A DNA stretch of 64,000 bases, taken from NCBI RefSeq assembly GCF_010725485.1, contig NZ_AP022598.1:2480001-2544000 (forward strand). Direction: 5' to 3'. Source of the stretch: Mycolicibacterium parafortuitum (GTDB lineage: Bacteria; Actinomycetota; Actinomycetes; Mycobacteriales; Mycobacteriaceae). Each line of letters opens with the position of its first letter. Position 1 is the stretch's first letter. Positions 51,773-60,883 of this stretch are shown here, piece after piece. The notes under the pieces were generated by a model. The model was not told the DNA's origin. It was given only the letters and a program-made list of their open reading frames with translations, and did not search any database. The position numbers and the translations under genes are program-made.

Positions 51773-53488
51773 ATGGGCGTTCCCGTGTACAAACGCATTC
51801 TGGACCTGTTCGAGGCCGAGGGCGTCAACACGCTGTTCGGTATCCCCGACCCCAATTTCGTGCACATGTTCACCGAGGCCGACGCCCGCGGCTGGTCCGT
51901 CGTCGCACCCCACCACGAGCTGTCGGCCGGATTCATGGCCGAGGCGGCGTCGCGGATGACCGGTGCCCCGGGACTGTGCATCGGGACGCTCGGACCGGGC
52001 ATGGCCAACATCGCCGGTGCGATCCAGTGCGCACTGGTCGAGAACTCGCCGGTGATCTTCCTCGGCGGACAGCGCGCCCGCATCACCGAACGCCGGGTGC
52101 GGCGCGGCCGCATCCAGTTCGTGCAACAGGAGGACCTGTTCAAGAACTCGGTGAAGTTCAGCAGCTCGATCGAATACGCCGACCAGACCGACGAGATCAT
52201 CCGCGAGGCCATCCGCCGCTCCATGTCCGGCACCCCGGGCCCCTGCTACATCGAGTTCCCGTCGCACGTGATCCTCGAAGAGCTCGACGTCGCCGCCCCG
52301 CTGGCACCCGAGCGCTACCGCCTCGTCAACCAGGGAGCCGGCGAGCGCGAGGTCGCCGAAGCGGTCCGGCTGATCAAGGCCGCGGAGAACCCGGTCCTGT
52401 TGGTGGGCCACGGCGTCCACACCTCGCGCACCCAGGACCAGGTCCGCGAACTCGCCGAGCTGATGGCGTGCCCGGTGATCCAGACTTCCGGCGGCACCTC
52501 GTTCATCCCCGGCCTGCAGGACCGCACCTTCCCGTACCTGTTCTCACCGGCCGCCAACGAGGCCGTCGAGAAGTCCGACCTGTGCGTCGCGCTGGGCACC
52601 GAGCTCGGCGAACCGATGCACTACGGCCGCACCCAGCACTGGGCGGGTAACGACGCGAACCGTAAATGGATTCTGGTGGAACAGGATCCGACGGCAATCG
52701 GGGTGAACCGGCCGATCGACGTGCCGCTGGTCGGCGATCTGCGCGGTGTGGTGCCCCAGCTGGTCGACGCGCTGCGGGACAGCCCCCGCACGCCGACGCC
52801 GGACCTCGACGCACTGATCAAGGCCGATGCCGCCGAGCTGGCCCGGGTGGCCGAGGAGGCGCCGGCAGGGCGCGCGCCGATCCACCCGGCGCGCTACGTC
52901 GTCGAGGCGACCAAGGCGTTCGACGAGCACTTCACCGACGGCATCCTCGTCCGCGACGGCGGCGCCACGGTGATCTTCCAGTGGACCTACTCGCAGACCA
53001 AGCCGCGCGACGTGATCTGGAACCAGAACTTCGGCCACCTCGGCACCGGTCTGCCGTACGCCGTCGGAGCCTCGGTCGCCGAAGGCCGTAAGCGTCCGGT
53101 GATGCTGCTGACCAGTGACTCGGCGTTCCTGTTCCACATCGCCGAACTGGAGACCGCGGTGCGGGAGAACCTGCCGCTGGTCTGCGTCGTCGGCGTGGAC
53201 CACCAGTGGGGTCTGGAGGTCGGGGTGTACAAACGCACCTTCGAGCAGCCGTCCCCGCAGCCCGGCGTGCACTGGAGCAAGGACGTCCGGCTCGACAAGG
53301 TCGCCGAGGGCTTCGGCTGCCACGGCGAGTACGTCGAGAAGGACGACGAGATCGGCCCGGCCATCCAGCGCGCGTTCGCCAGCGGCAAGCCCGCGGTCGT
53401 CCACGTCTGCATCGACCCGAAGGCGAACTCCGAGGAAATGCCGAAGTACGACCGATTCCGGACCTGGTATGCAGAAGGCACCCAGTAG
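51773..53488 (+). CDS. Thiamine-diphosphate enzyme of the acetolactate synthase superfamily
   Basis: This 571-residue protein has the three-domain plan: Pyr domain with catalytic Glu49 (HHELSAGF), middle domain near residues 195-340 and PP domain. The PP motif that binds Mg-ThDP is altered: GDG is Ser448-Asp449-Ser450, and the Asn about 27 residues later is Asp476 (GVDHQWG). Carboligases, oxalyl-CoA decarboxylases and the ring-opening cyclohexane-1,2-dione hydrolase share this fold. In this cluster a C-C bond-cleaving role on a diketone or 2-hydroxyacyl-CoA is plausible. GAAGGAGAA before ATG 51773 fixes the start. Confidence 0.88.
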   Translation: MGVPVYKRILDLFEAEGVNTLFGIPDPNFVHMFTEADARGWSVVAPHHELSAGFMAEAASRMTGAPGLCIGTLGPGMANIAGAIQCALVENSPVIFLGGQRARITERRVRRGRIQFVQQEDLFKNSVKFSSSIEYADQTDEIIREAIRRSMSGTPGPCYIEFPSHVILEELDVAAPLAPERYRLVNQGAGEREVAEAVRLIKAAENPVLLVGHGVHTSRTQDQVRELAELMACPVIQTSGGTSFIPGLQDRTFPYLFSPAANEAVEKSDLCVALGTELGEPMHYGRTQHWAGNDANRKWILVEQDPTAIGVNRPIDVPLVGDLRGVVPQLVDALRDSPRTPTPDLDALIKADAAELARVAEEAPAGRAPIHPARYVVEATKAFDEHFTDGILVRDGGATVIFQWTYSQTKPRDVIWNQNFGHLGTGLPYAVGASVAEGRKRPVMLLTSDSAFLFHIAELETAVRENLPLVCVVGVDHQWGLEVGVYKRTFEQPSPQPGVHWSKDVRLDKVAEGFGCHGEYVEKDDEIGPAIQRAFASGKPAVVHVCIDPKANSEEMPKYDRFRTWYAEGTQ

Positions 53489-53542
53489 GCCCGTGTTCCA
53501 AGGAAGAGTGGATGCGGTCGGACCGCGAATTGAGGAGACGTC

Positions 53543-54967
53543 ATGCGTGAATATCTGAAGCACTACATCGACGGTCAGTGGGTCGACCCGATCCGGCCCA
53601 ACGCCCTCGAGGTCGACAACCCGGCCACCGAACAGATCTCCGGCAAGATCGCGCTCGGCTCGTCGGCCGACGTCGACCTGGCCGTCACCGCGGCGCGGCG
53701 GGCGTTCGGCACCTGGGCGCAGAGCACCCGCGAGGAGCGCCTCGATCTGCTCGGCGCGATCATGGGCGAGTACCAGAAGCGCGCCGCCGAACTGGCCGAC
53801 GCCGTCAACGAGGAAATGGGCGCGCCGCCGTCGCTGGCGTCCGGGCCGCAGGTCAATCTCGGCATCGGCCACCTGGCCACCGCGATCGACGCGCTGAAGA
53901 ACTTCGCGTTCGAGGAGCAGCACGGCAGCACCCTGGTGGTCAAGGAACCGATCGGGGTGTGCGGGCTGATCACTCCGTGGAACTGGCCGATCAACCAGAT
54001 CGCGTGCAAGGTGTTCCCGGCGCTGGCCACCGGCAACACCATGGTGCTCAAACCGTCGGAGGTGGCGCCGTACTCGGCGCAGATCTTCACCGAGATCCTC
54101 GACACCGCAGGCGTTCCCGCGGGTGTGTACAACCTCGTCTACGGTGACGGGCCCGGGGTGGGCGCCGCGATCTCCAGCCATCCCGATATCGACATGGTGT
54201 CGTTCACCGGATCCACCCGGGCGGGCATCGAGGTGGCCCGCAACGCCGCCCCGACCGTCAAGCGCGTCACCCAGGAACTCGGCGGCAAGAGCCCGAACAT
54301 CGTGCTCGACGACGACGACTTCGCCAAGAGCGTGGCCGCCGGCACGTCGGTGATGATGGTCAACAGCGGCCAGAGCTGCAACGCGCCGTCGCGCATGCTG
54401 GTGCCGAACTCCCGGATGGACGAGGCGATCGCGGTCGCCCGCGACACCGTCGCCGCGGTCAAGGTCGGCGACCCGAGCGACAAGACCGCGATCGGACCGG
54501 TCGCGTCGCGGGCGCAGTTCGAGAAGATCCAGGGCCTGATCCAGAAGGGCATCGACGAGGGCGCCACGCTCGTCATCGGTGGCCCCGGCCGGCCCGACGG
54601 CATCGACAAGGGCTACTACGTCAAGCCGACCGTGTTCGCCAACGTCACCAACGACATGACGATCGCGCGCGAGGAGATCTTCGGCCCGGTGCTGTGCATC
54701 CTCGGCTACGACGATCTAGACCAGGCCGTCGAGATCGGCAACGACACCGAATACGGGCTGGCCGGCTATGTTTCGGGCGCCGACCTGGAGCAGGCCCGCG
54801 CGGTCGCCCGCAGGATCCGTGCCGGTTCCGTCGCGATCAACCACGGCTTCGACATGGCCGCGCCGTTCGGCGGCTACAAGCGCAGCGGCAACGGCCGCGA
54901 GTGGGGGCCGTTCGCATTCGACGAGTTCCTCGAGGTCAAGGCCGCCCTGGGCTACGCGCCCGCCTAG
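53543..54967 (+). CDS. NAD(P)-dependent aldehyde dehydrogenase
   Basis: This 474-residue protein has the standard ALDH pattern: cofactor loop PWNWPINQIACKVFPAL, general base Glu245 (QELGGKSPN), nucleophile Cys279 (NSGQSCNAPSR) and EEIFGPVL. Both catalytic residues are present. It follows the ThDP enzyme by 54 bases with GGAGACGTC before the ATG. It would oxidise the aldehyde made by C-C cleavage to an acid, which the ligases or the CoA transferase could then activate. Confidence 0.93.
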   Translation: MREYLKHYIDGQWVDPIRPNALEVDNPATEQISGKIALGSSADVDLAVTAARRAFGTWAQSTREERLDLLGAIMGEYQKRAAELADAVNEEMGAPPSLASGPQVNLGIGHLATAIDALKNFAFEEQHGSTLVVKEPIGVCGLITPWNWPINQIACKVFPALATGNTMVLKPSEVAPYSAQIFTEILDTAGVPAGVYNLVYGDGPGVGAAISSHPDIDMVSFTGSTRAGIEVARNAAPTVKRVTQELGGKSPNIVLDDDDFAKSVAAGTSVMMVNSGQSCNAPSRMLVPNSRMDEAIAVARDTVAAVKVGDPSDKTAIGPVASRAQFEKIQGLIQKGIDEGATLVIGGPGRPDGIDKGYYVKPTVFANVTNDMTIAREEIFGPVLCILGYDDLDQAVEIGNDTEYGLAGYVSGADLEQARAVARRIRAGSVAINHGFDMAAPFGGYKRSGNGREWGPFAFDEFLEVKAALGYAPA

Positions 54968-54978
54968 CGGAGGCGAAT

Positions 54979-55025
54979 GTACGGTTTCTGACGAACACCG
55001 GCCCAAACCTGGTCAGAAACCGTAC
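54979..55025. repeat. Perfect 14-bp inverted repeat before the amidohydrolase gene
   Basis: GTACGGTTTCTGAC (54979-54992) and its exact complement (55012-55025) enclose 19 bases. It starts 11 bases after the aldehyde dehydrogenase stop and ends 10 bases before the GTG of the next gene, over the place of its ribosome site. It may be a terminator or a translational gate. Confidence 0.7.
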
Positions 55026-55035
55026 GCTCGGCGCC

Positions 55036-55932
55036 GTGGCGGCCGAAAAGTACGAGTACGGAATCGATTTCGACGCCGTCGAGGCGCTCGACTTCCACAC
55101 CCACGTGGAGGTCGACAGCCACGGCCACCACGCCTACGACGAGGTGCTCGTCGAGGCGACCGCCAAGTACTTCAAGATGGCCGACGGCCCGGCCGCCACC
55201 GTCGATGCCCTCGCCGACCTGTACCGCCGCCACAACAGCGCCGCGGTGGTGTTCACCATCGACGCCCGGCACGGGATGCGGCACGCGCCGAACTCGATCG
55301 AGGATCTGGTCGCCGGCGCCGCCCGCAACAACGACGTGCTCATCCCGTTCGGCAGTGTGGACCCGTTGCAGGGCCGCCGCGCTGTGCACCGGGTACACGA
55401 GCTCGTCCGCGATTACGGGGTCAAAGGTTTCAAGTTCCACCCGAGCATGCAGGCATTCGAGCCGAACGACCGGGCGTACTACCCGATCTACCACGCGGTC
55501 GCCGAAGCCGGGGTGCCTGCGCTTTTCCACACCGGCCAGACGGGGATGGGGGCCGGGCTGCCGGGCGGGCACGGCATCAAACTGCGCTACAGCGATCCGA
55601 TGCTGCTCGACGACGTCGCCGCCGACTTCCCGGAGCTGACCATCGTGATGGCACACCCCGCGGTGCCGTGGGTGGACTCCCAGATCGCCATCGCGGGCCA
55701 CAAAGCGAACGTTTTCATCGACCTTTCCGGCTGGAGCCCGAAGTATTTCCCGCCGCAACTGGTGCATGCGATGGGTAGGCAGTTGCGGGACAAGGTGTTG
55801 TTCGGGACCGACTTCCCGTACATCCAGCTCGACCGGTGGCGGCGCGACTTCGACACGCTCGACGTCGATCCGGCTGTCCTTCCGCTGGTCTACAAACAGA
55901 ACGCGCTGCGCGTGCTCGGTCTGACGTCCTAG
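55036..55932 (+). CDS. Amidohydrolase-superfamily (ACMSD-like) metal enzyme
   Basis: This 298-residue protein, read from GTG 55036, has metal ligands in DFHTHVEV (His-x-His), KFHPSMQAF, FHTGQTG, MAHPAVPW and FGTDFPY. This is the amidohydrolase-2 pattern of decarboxylases and lactone or pyrone hydrolases such as ACMSD and LigI. In this operon it could open a lactone produced after Baeyer-Villiger oxidation or decarboxylate an intermediate. An inverted repeat covers the sequence just before the start. It is the last gene of the plus-strand run. Confidence 0.88.
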   Translation: MAAEKYEYGIDFDAVEALDFHTHVEVDSHGHHAYDEVLVEATAKYFKMADGPAATVDALADLYRRHNSAAVVFTIDARHGMRHAPNSIEDLVAGAARNNDVLIPFGSVDPLQGRRAVHRVHELVRDYGVKGFKFHPSMQAFEPNDRAYYPIYHAVAEAGVPALFHTGQTGMGAGLPGGHGIKLRYSDPMLLDDVAADFPELTIVMAHPAVPWVDSQIAIAGHKANVFIDLSGWSPKYFPPQLVHAMGRQLRDKVLFGTDFPYIQLDRWRRDFDTLDVDPAVLPLVYKQNALRVLGLTS

Positions 55933-55936
55933 CAGC

Positions 55937-56149
55937 TCAGGCCTTCTTCAGCGCCGACGGCTTGTGCACGGCGTCGCGGCCGCTCCCGTCGCTGCGCACC
56001 CGGTACTGCGGCTCCTCCTCGGACGCCCGCACGGTCCGCCCAGCTGCCTCGGTGTCGGCGGTGATCTTCTCCTCGACGGTGCCTTCGACGGTGCGGCCGT
56101 GGCTTCGCCAGCTGACCTTGTCGCCTTTCGCGAAATTTTCGTCGCTCAC
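55937..56149 (-). CDS. DUF2945 / HVA1-type TUDOR-like small protein
   Basis: This 70-residue protein has FAKGDKVSWRSHGRTVEGTV at its start and EEPQYRVRSDGSGRDAVHKP near the end, the small SH3-like domain named hypervirulence-associated TUDOR (DUF2945). Such proteins are common in mycobacteria and rhizobia with unknown function. It ends 4 bases from the amidohydrolase stop and diverges from the ketoacyl synthase. The gap 56150-56250 holds TACTC-GTG-GAGTA at 56181-56193 and a related TTACTCG at 56226, possible operator sites. Confidence 0.85.
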   Translation of the reverse strand: MSDENFAKGDKVSWRSHGRTVEGTVEEKITADTEAAGRTVRASEEEPQYRVRSDGSGRDAVHKPSALKKA

Positions 56150-56250
56150 AACGATGTTGATTCCCGGTAGCGGGAGTGGTTACTCGTGGAGTAGATGTGT
56201 AGAACGAGGATGAATATGGTGGTCGTTACTCGGGAATTACGAGGGGGACC

Positions 56251-57498
56251 ATGACGAAATTTCCGAATGCGTTTCCGAACGTGGTGGTGACCGGTGTCGC
56301 CATGACCACGGCGCTGGGCACCGACGCCGAGTCGACGTGGCAGGCCCTGCTGGACGGGCGCAGCGGTATCCGTCTGCTGCAGGACTCCTTCGTCGAGGAG
56401 TTCGACCTGCCGGTTCGGATCGGCGGGCACCTGTTGGAGACGTTCGACGAGAAGCTGACCCCGGAAGAGAACTACAACCTGTCGTACGTGCAGCGGATGG
56501 CCGTCGTCCTCAGCCGCAGGGTGTGGGAGAACGCCGGGTCACCCGACGTCGACCCGAACCGGTTGGCCGTGTCGATCGGCACCGGCATGGGCGGTATCGA
56601 GGAGCTCGCGTTCGCCTACGACCATCTGCGCGAAGGCCGGCTCGACGAGGTCAACCCGACGACGGTGCAGCAATACGCGCCCAGCGGCCCGTCGGCGGCG
56701 GTCGCCGTCGAACGGCACGCCCGGGCGGGTGTGCTGGCCCCGGTCTCGGCGTGCGCGTCGGGCTCCGAGGGCATCGCGCAGGCGTGGCGGCAGATCATCT
56801 TCGGTGACGCCGACGTCGCGATCTGCGGCGGCGTGGAAGCCCGCATCGAGGCCGTGCCGATCGCCGGCTTCGCGCAGATGCGCATCGTGATGTCGACGAA
56901 CAACGACGACCCCGAGGGTGCGTGCCGCCCGTTCGACAAGGACCGCGACGGGTTCGTGTTCGGTGAGGGCGGGGCGCTGCTGGTCATCGAGACCGAGGAG
57001 CACGCCAAAGCGCGCGGGGCGAAGATCCTGGGACGCCTGATGGGGGCCAGCATCACCTCCGACGGCTTCCACATGGTCGCCCCCGATCCGAACGGTGAAC
57101 GTGCCGGCTACGCGATGTCCCACGCGGTCGAGCTGGCCGGGTTGACGTCCAGCGACATCGACCACGTCAACGCGCACGCCACCGGCACCACCGTCGGCGA
57201 CGTGGCCGAGAGCATCGCGATCAACAAGGCGCTGGGCGGGCACAAACCGGCCGTGTACGCGCCCAAGGGCGCGCTCGGCCACTCGGTGGGCGCGGTGGGT
57301 GCCGTCGAGTCGATCCTGACGTTGCTGGCCTTGCGCGACGGGGTCATCCCGGCGACGCGCAATCTGCGCAACCTCGATCCGGAGATCGACCTCGATGTCG
57401 TCAGCGGCGAGCCCCGGCGCGGGCATTACGAGTACGCGATCAACAACTCATTCGGCTTCGGCGGCCACAACGTGTCGCTGGTGTTCGGGCGCGCGTGA
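56251..57498 (+). CDS. Beta-ketoacyl-ACP synthase of KasA/KasB type
   Basis: This 415-residue condensing enzyme elongates acyl-AcpM with malonyl units in FAS-II. The catalytic triad is present: Cys168 (SACASGSEG), His309 (NAHATGTT) and His344 ([10 protein letters not shown]). Sequence style is that of KasA/KasB, including [14 protein letters not shown] at the start and [10 protein letters not shown] near the end. It is not in the usual fabD-acpM-kasA-kasB operon but stands alone next to two mycolate methyltransferases, so it is probably a third, specialised Kas paralogue. GAGGGGGACC precedes the ATG. Confidence 0.9.
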   Translation: MTKFPNAFPNVVVTGVAMTTALGTDAESTWQALLDGRSGIRLLQDSFVEEFDLPVRIGGHLLETFDEKLTPEENYNLSYVQRMAVVLSRRVWENAGSPDVDPNRLAVSIGTGMGGIEELAFAYDHLREGRLDEVNPTTVQQYAPSGPSAAVAVERHARAGVLAPVSACASGSEGIAQAWRQIIFGDADVAICGGVEARIEAVPIAGFAQMRIVMSTNNDDPEGACRPFDKDRDGFVFGEGGALLVIETEEHAKARGAKILGRLMGASITSDGFHMVAPDPNGERAGYAMSHAVELAGLTSSDIDHVNAHATGTTVGDVAESIAINKALGGHKPAVYAPKGALGHSVGAVGAVESILTLLALRDGVIPATRNLRNLDPEIDLDVVSGEPRRGHYEYAINNSFGFGGHNVSLVFGRA

Positions 57499-57506
57499 GC
57501 TGCTGA

Positions 57507-58400
57507 TCACGCCTTGACGAGCGTGAACTGTCCCAGCTCGCTGATCCCGCGCTGGAAGAAGTCGCTGCAGCCGGTCAGGTACTTCATGTACCGCTGGTAG
57601 ACCTCTTCGGAGGTGGCGGCGACGGCCTCGTCGTGGTGGGCTTCGAGCGCCTCGGCCCAGGTGTCGAGCGTGCGCGCGTAGTCCTTGTTCAGGAATTGCG
57701 TCTGCTCCAGCGTGAACCCGGCCTCGGCGGACAGTTCGACGATGTTCTCCTCGCCGGGCACCGATCCGCCCGGGAAGATCTCCTTGGCGATGAACCGCAT
57801 GAACTTCAGGTCCGACATCACGATCGGGATGCCCAGTTCGGGCCACTTCTTCAGTGGGTGGCCGAGGATGGCCTGCAGCAGGAAGCGTCCGCCGGAGGGC
57901 AACACGCTGCTGCACATCTTGAAGAACGGCGCGTAGCGCTCCTGCGGGAAGGCCTCGATCGCCTCGATGCTGATGATGCGGTCGACCGGTTCGTCGAACT
58001 GTTCCCAACCGCGCAGCATGATCCGGCGCGACCGCTCGGTGTCCACACCGTCGAGCAACTCCTGGGCGAACTTGCACTGATTGCGGCTCAACGTCAGCCC
58101 GATCACGTTGACGTCGTACTTCTCGATGGCGCGGCGCAGCACCGAACCCCACCCACAGCCGATGTCGAGCAACGTCATCCCCGGTTCGAGGTTCAGTTTG
58201 CCCAGCGCCAGGTCGATCTTGGCGACCTGAGCCTCGGCCAGTGTCATGTCGTCGCGCTCGTAATAGGCGCAGCTGTAGGTGCGGGACGGATCCTGGAAGA
58301 GGCCGAAGAACTCGTCGGAGAGGTCGTAATGCGCCTGTACTTCCTCGAAGTGAGGCGTCATGTCGTCACCCGAGGGGGGCTCCGCCGTTCTCCTGGTCAT
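57507..58400 (-). CDS. Mycolic-acid methyltransferase, UmaA-like
   Basis: This 297-residue SAM-dependent enzyme of the cyclopropane mycolate synthase family has HYDLSDEFFGLF, TYSCAYYERDD, SAM site LLDIGCGWGS and C-terminal YLTGCSDFF. At the active-site segment it reads IEAIEAFPQERY, where most CmaA/MmaA proteins have an EHF. The M. tuberculosis UmaA sequence, as I remember it, also has EAF there, so I place it in that branch. It would modify double bonds or methyl branches of mycolate chains. An internal ATG at 58361 is an alternative start. It faces the Kas gene with 8 bases between stops. Confidence 0.88.
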   Translation of the reverse strand: MTRRTAEPPSGDDMTPHFEEVQAHYDLSDEFFGLFQDPSRTYSCAYYERDDMTLAEAQVAKIDLALGKLNLEPGMTLLDIGCGWGSVLRRAIEKYDVNVIGLTLSRNQCKFAQELLDGVDTERSRRIMLRGWEQFDEPVDRIISIEAIEAFPQERYAPFFKMCSSVLPSGGRFLLQAILGHPLKKWPELGIPIVMSDLKFMRFIAKEIFPGGSVPGEENIVELSAEAGFTLEQTQFLNKDYARTLDTWAEALEAHHDEAVAATSEEVYQRYMKYLTGCSDFFQRGISELGQFTLVKA

Positions 58401-58482
58401 CCCCGACCGTCCTCCATTTCGTTTCGCCGCTACGCGACCGATTCAGGTAACGCGTGTGGCCAAATTACTACACCGCTCACGG

Positions 58483-59424
58483 TCACCTTTTCTCCAGCGT
58501 GAACTGGACGACGTCGGTGTAGCCCTCGCGGAACAGGTCAGCGCAACCGGTCAGGTACTTGTAGAACCGCTCGTAGATCTCCTCGGAGGTGATCGCGACG
58601 GCCTCGTCCTTCTTGTCCTTGAGGTTCGCGGCCCAGGCGTCGAGGGTCTTGACGTAGTGCGGCTGAAGGTGCTGTTCCAGGGTGACGGTGTAGCCGTTGC
58701 GCTTGGCGGCGTCGGTCACCTGAGCGGCCAGCGGTAGACGGCCACCGGGATAGATCTCGTCCATGATGAATTTGATGAAGCGCACCTTCGACATGGTCAG
58801 CGGCAGCTTCTTGGCCTTGATCTCTTCATCGCTGGGAATGATGATCGTGTGCAGCATCTGCACGCCGTCGTCGGGCAGCCAGCTGTAGGTGTTCTTCATG
58901 TAGTCGTCGTACTTGTTGAAGCCGAAGTGCTCGAACGCGCCGATCGACACGATCCGGTCGACGTGGGTGTTCGAGCCGTCGAACTCCTCCCACGGCTGCA
59001 GCCGAACCTCCATGCTGCGGGTGGTGTCGATGTTCGGGAACCGGTTCTGCTCGATGTGCTGCTTCTGGTTCTCCGACAGCGTCAGGCCGATGACGTTCAC
59101 GTCGTACTTCTCGACGGCGCGCTGAATGGTCGAGCCCCAGCCGCACCCGATGTCGAGCAGCGTCATCCCCGGCTCGAGGCCGAGTTTGCCCAGGGACAGA
59201 TCCACTTTCGCGAGCTGTGCCTGCTCAAGCGTGTAGTCGTCCTTCTCGAAGTACGCGCAGCTGTAGGTCTGCGACGGGTCCTGCCAGAGCTTGAAGAAGT
59301 CGTTGGAGATGTCGTAGTGGAACTGGACTTCCTTCTTGTCCGAGCCGCGCGTCTCGGCCGCGGACTTCGCCAACCACGCCGACTGGGCGGTGGCGTCGGG
59401 CTGTTCGGTGGAAGTGTTCGGCAT
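58483..59424 (-). CDS. Cyclopropane mycolic-acid synthase family methyltransferase (CmaA/MmaA type)
   Basis: This 313-residue member of the same family has HYDISNDFFKLW, TYSCAYFEKDDYTLEQAQ, SAM site LLDIGCGWGS, active-site IVSIGAFEHF and C-terminal YLTGCADLF. It has an N-terminal extension of about 25 residues compared with the UmaA-like neighbour and an insertion (EFDGSNTHVDR). It is the upstream gene of the pair, 82 bases from the second. It should put a cyclopropane ring or methyl group on meromycolate; which position cannot be told from sequence. Confidence 0.9.
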   Translation of the reverse strand: MPNTSTEQPDATAQSAWLAKSAAETRGSDKKEVQFHYDISNDFFKLWQDPSQTYSCAYFEKDDYTLEQAQLAKVDLSLGKLGLEPGMTLLDIGCGWGSTIQRAVEKYDVNVIGLTLSENQKQHIEQNRFPNIDTTRSMEVRLQPWEEFDGSNTHVDRIVSIGAFEHFGFNKYDDYMKNTYSWLPDDGVQMLHTIIIPSDEEIKAKKLPLTMSKVRFIKFIMDEIYPGGRLPLAAQVTDAAKRNGYTVTLEQHLQPHYVKTLDAWAANLKDKKDEAVAITSEEIYERFYKYLTGCADLFREGYTDVVQFTLEKR

Positions 59425-59659
59425 GAGGCCCCATCCTGTATGCAGTCTGATCTCACGATCATGTGCGGCTCGGCTGTTGGCTCAACTCGGCCTTCGCCCG
59501 CTTCCAGGTGCGCACCCGATCCGCACGCACACACGGCGGTTGGGCCGACCATACCTGCCGGGCCAGTGGTGGGTCGAGTGGGCTCGCGACCGGCGCCACG
59601 GGATCTTTCACCGGTACCGCGGTGCGCGCAGACCGCGCGGGCGGGCCAGGATGGGGGTC

Positions 59660-60421
59660 ATGTCGGACAGTGCCGAACCCCAGAGCCCGAAGACCGCCGT
59701 GACGCCGAAGATCTATGTCAAGGCGTGCATCAACGGTGCACGCACCCCCGATCAGCACCCGAACCTGCCGGTCACCCCCGAGCAGCTCGCCGCGGAGGCC
59801 GTGGCCGCGCATGCCGCGGGTGCGCGGGCGGTGCACATGCATCCCAAGGACCGCAACGGGGTGGATTCGCTGCGCGCCGCCGAGGTCGACGCCGCGGTCG
59901 CTGCGGTGCGGCACGCCGTGCCGGGCCTGCCGCTGGGTGTGACGACCGGGTTCTGGGCGCTGCCCGACGCGGGTCGGCGACTCAAAGCGGTCGAGGAGTG
60001 GAGCGTGCTGCCGGACTTCGCGTCCCTGAACTGGCATGAGCCCGGGTCCCCGGAGCTGGCCGAGTTGCTGCTCAGCCGCGGGCTGGGCGTCGAGGTCGGC
60101 ATCTTCCACGTCGAGGCCGCGCGGTCCTGGGCGGCTTCGGACATCAAGGATCACTGCATGCGGGTGATGATCGAGCTGGGTGCTGACGGCGACGTCGCCA
60201 CCGCGGACGAGATACTGGACCTGGTCGCGGCCGCCGGGTCGCCCGCGCCGGTGCTGCTGCACGGTCTGGATGAAAGCTGTTGGCCGCTGCTGGAACACGC
60301 CGGGGTCCGCGGTCTGCAGACCCGCATCGGGATGGAGGACACCCTGGTGCTGCCCGATGGGTCGGTGGCCGACGGAAACGCCGCGCTGGTCGCGGCCGCG
60401 GTCGAATTGCTCAGTCGGTAG
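59660..60421 (+). CDS. BKACE-type (3-keto-5-aminohexanoate cleavage enzyme family) protein
   Basis: This 253-residue TIM-barrel enzyme family condenses a beta-keto acid with acetyl-CoA to exchange carbon units, using zinc bound by a His-x-His. Here AVHMHPKDRNG supplies the HxH, and KACINGARTP is the family's N-terminal substrate motif. GGADG-like ends are replaced by GMEDTLVLPDGS. It is shorter than the typical 270-310 residues. ATG 59660 is chosen with GGGGG before it; ATG 59651 is equally in frame. Its end overlaps the convergent cupin gene by 11 bases. Confidence 0.85.
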   Translation: MSDSAEPQSPKTAVTPKIYVKACINGARTPDQHPNLPVTPEQLAAEAVAAHAAGARAVHMHPKDRNGVDSLRAAEVDAAVAAVRHAVPGLPLGVTTGFWALPDAGRRLKAVEEWSVLPDFASLNWHEPGSPELAELLLSRGLGVEVGIFHVEAARSWAASDIKDHCMRVMIELGADGDVATADEILDLVAAAGSPAPVLLHGLDESCWPLLEHAGVRGLQTRIGMEDTLVLPDGSVADGNAALVAAAVELLSR

Positions 60422-60857
60422 GGGCGCCGAGCGCGAAGTCGGCGAAGTCGAATCCGGGCACGACGACGCAGCTGACCAGACACGGTTGGTCGTCACGGGG
60501 GCGAGCCCGCTGCCAATGCCCCGGCGGCACCACGAATTGCGGGCTCTCGCCGGCGAGGATGTCGGCGCCCAGCAGATGCGTTTCCGCGGACTCCTGGTGT
60601 TGTCCCACCTCGAGGAGGAGCGGGCCACCCGAGTGGTACAGCCACAGCTCGGCGCTGCGCACCGTGTGCCAGGCCGACTGCTGCCCCGGCATGAGAAGGA
60701 AAAGGATCGCGGTTCCCGCGCTGCGGCTGCCGGAGTAGTCGGGCGGCAGCACCGACTGCGGCACGGTCAGGTCGCTGCGCCAGGTCTCCCGAAACCATCC
60801 GCCCTCGGGGTGAGGGGAGAGGTCGAGCCGACGCGCCCATTCGGGAAGATCGCTCAT
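60411..60857 (-). CDS. Cupin-domain protein, DUF985 (Cupin_5) family
   Basis: This 148-residue single-domain cupin has LSPHPEGGWFRETWRS at the start, SAWHTVRSAELWLYHSGGP as the metal-binding motif with two His and a Glu, and VVPPGHWQRA later. The family is widespread, with proposed roles in binding or isomerising small molecules, none firmly known. It overlaps the BKACE gene tail to tail and diverges from a membrane protein 26 bases away. Confidence 0.88.
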   Translation of the reverse strand: MSDLPEWARRLDLSPHPEGGWFRETWRSDLTVPQSVLPPDYSGSRSAGTAILFLLMPGQQSAWHTVRSAELWLYHSGGPLLLEVGQHQESAETHLLGADILAGESPQFVVPPGHWQRARPRDDQPCLVSCVVVPGFDFADFALGAPTD

Positions 60858-60883
60858 CGGCTCACCCTAGTAGTCTTGCGCGC

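Noticed and set aside
34955..55932. Cholesterol degradation (KstR) cluster
   Set aside because: The FadE pairs and Rieske enzyme are reminiscent, but hsa, kstD, mce4 and ltp genes are absent, and no clear KstR site (TnnAACnnGTTnnA) was noticed.
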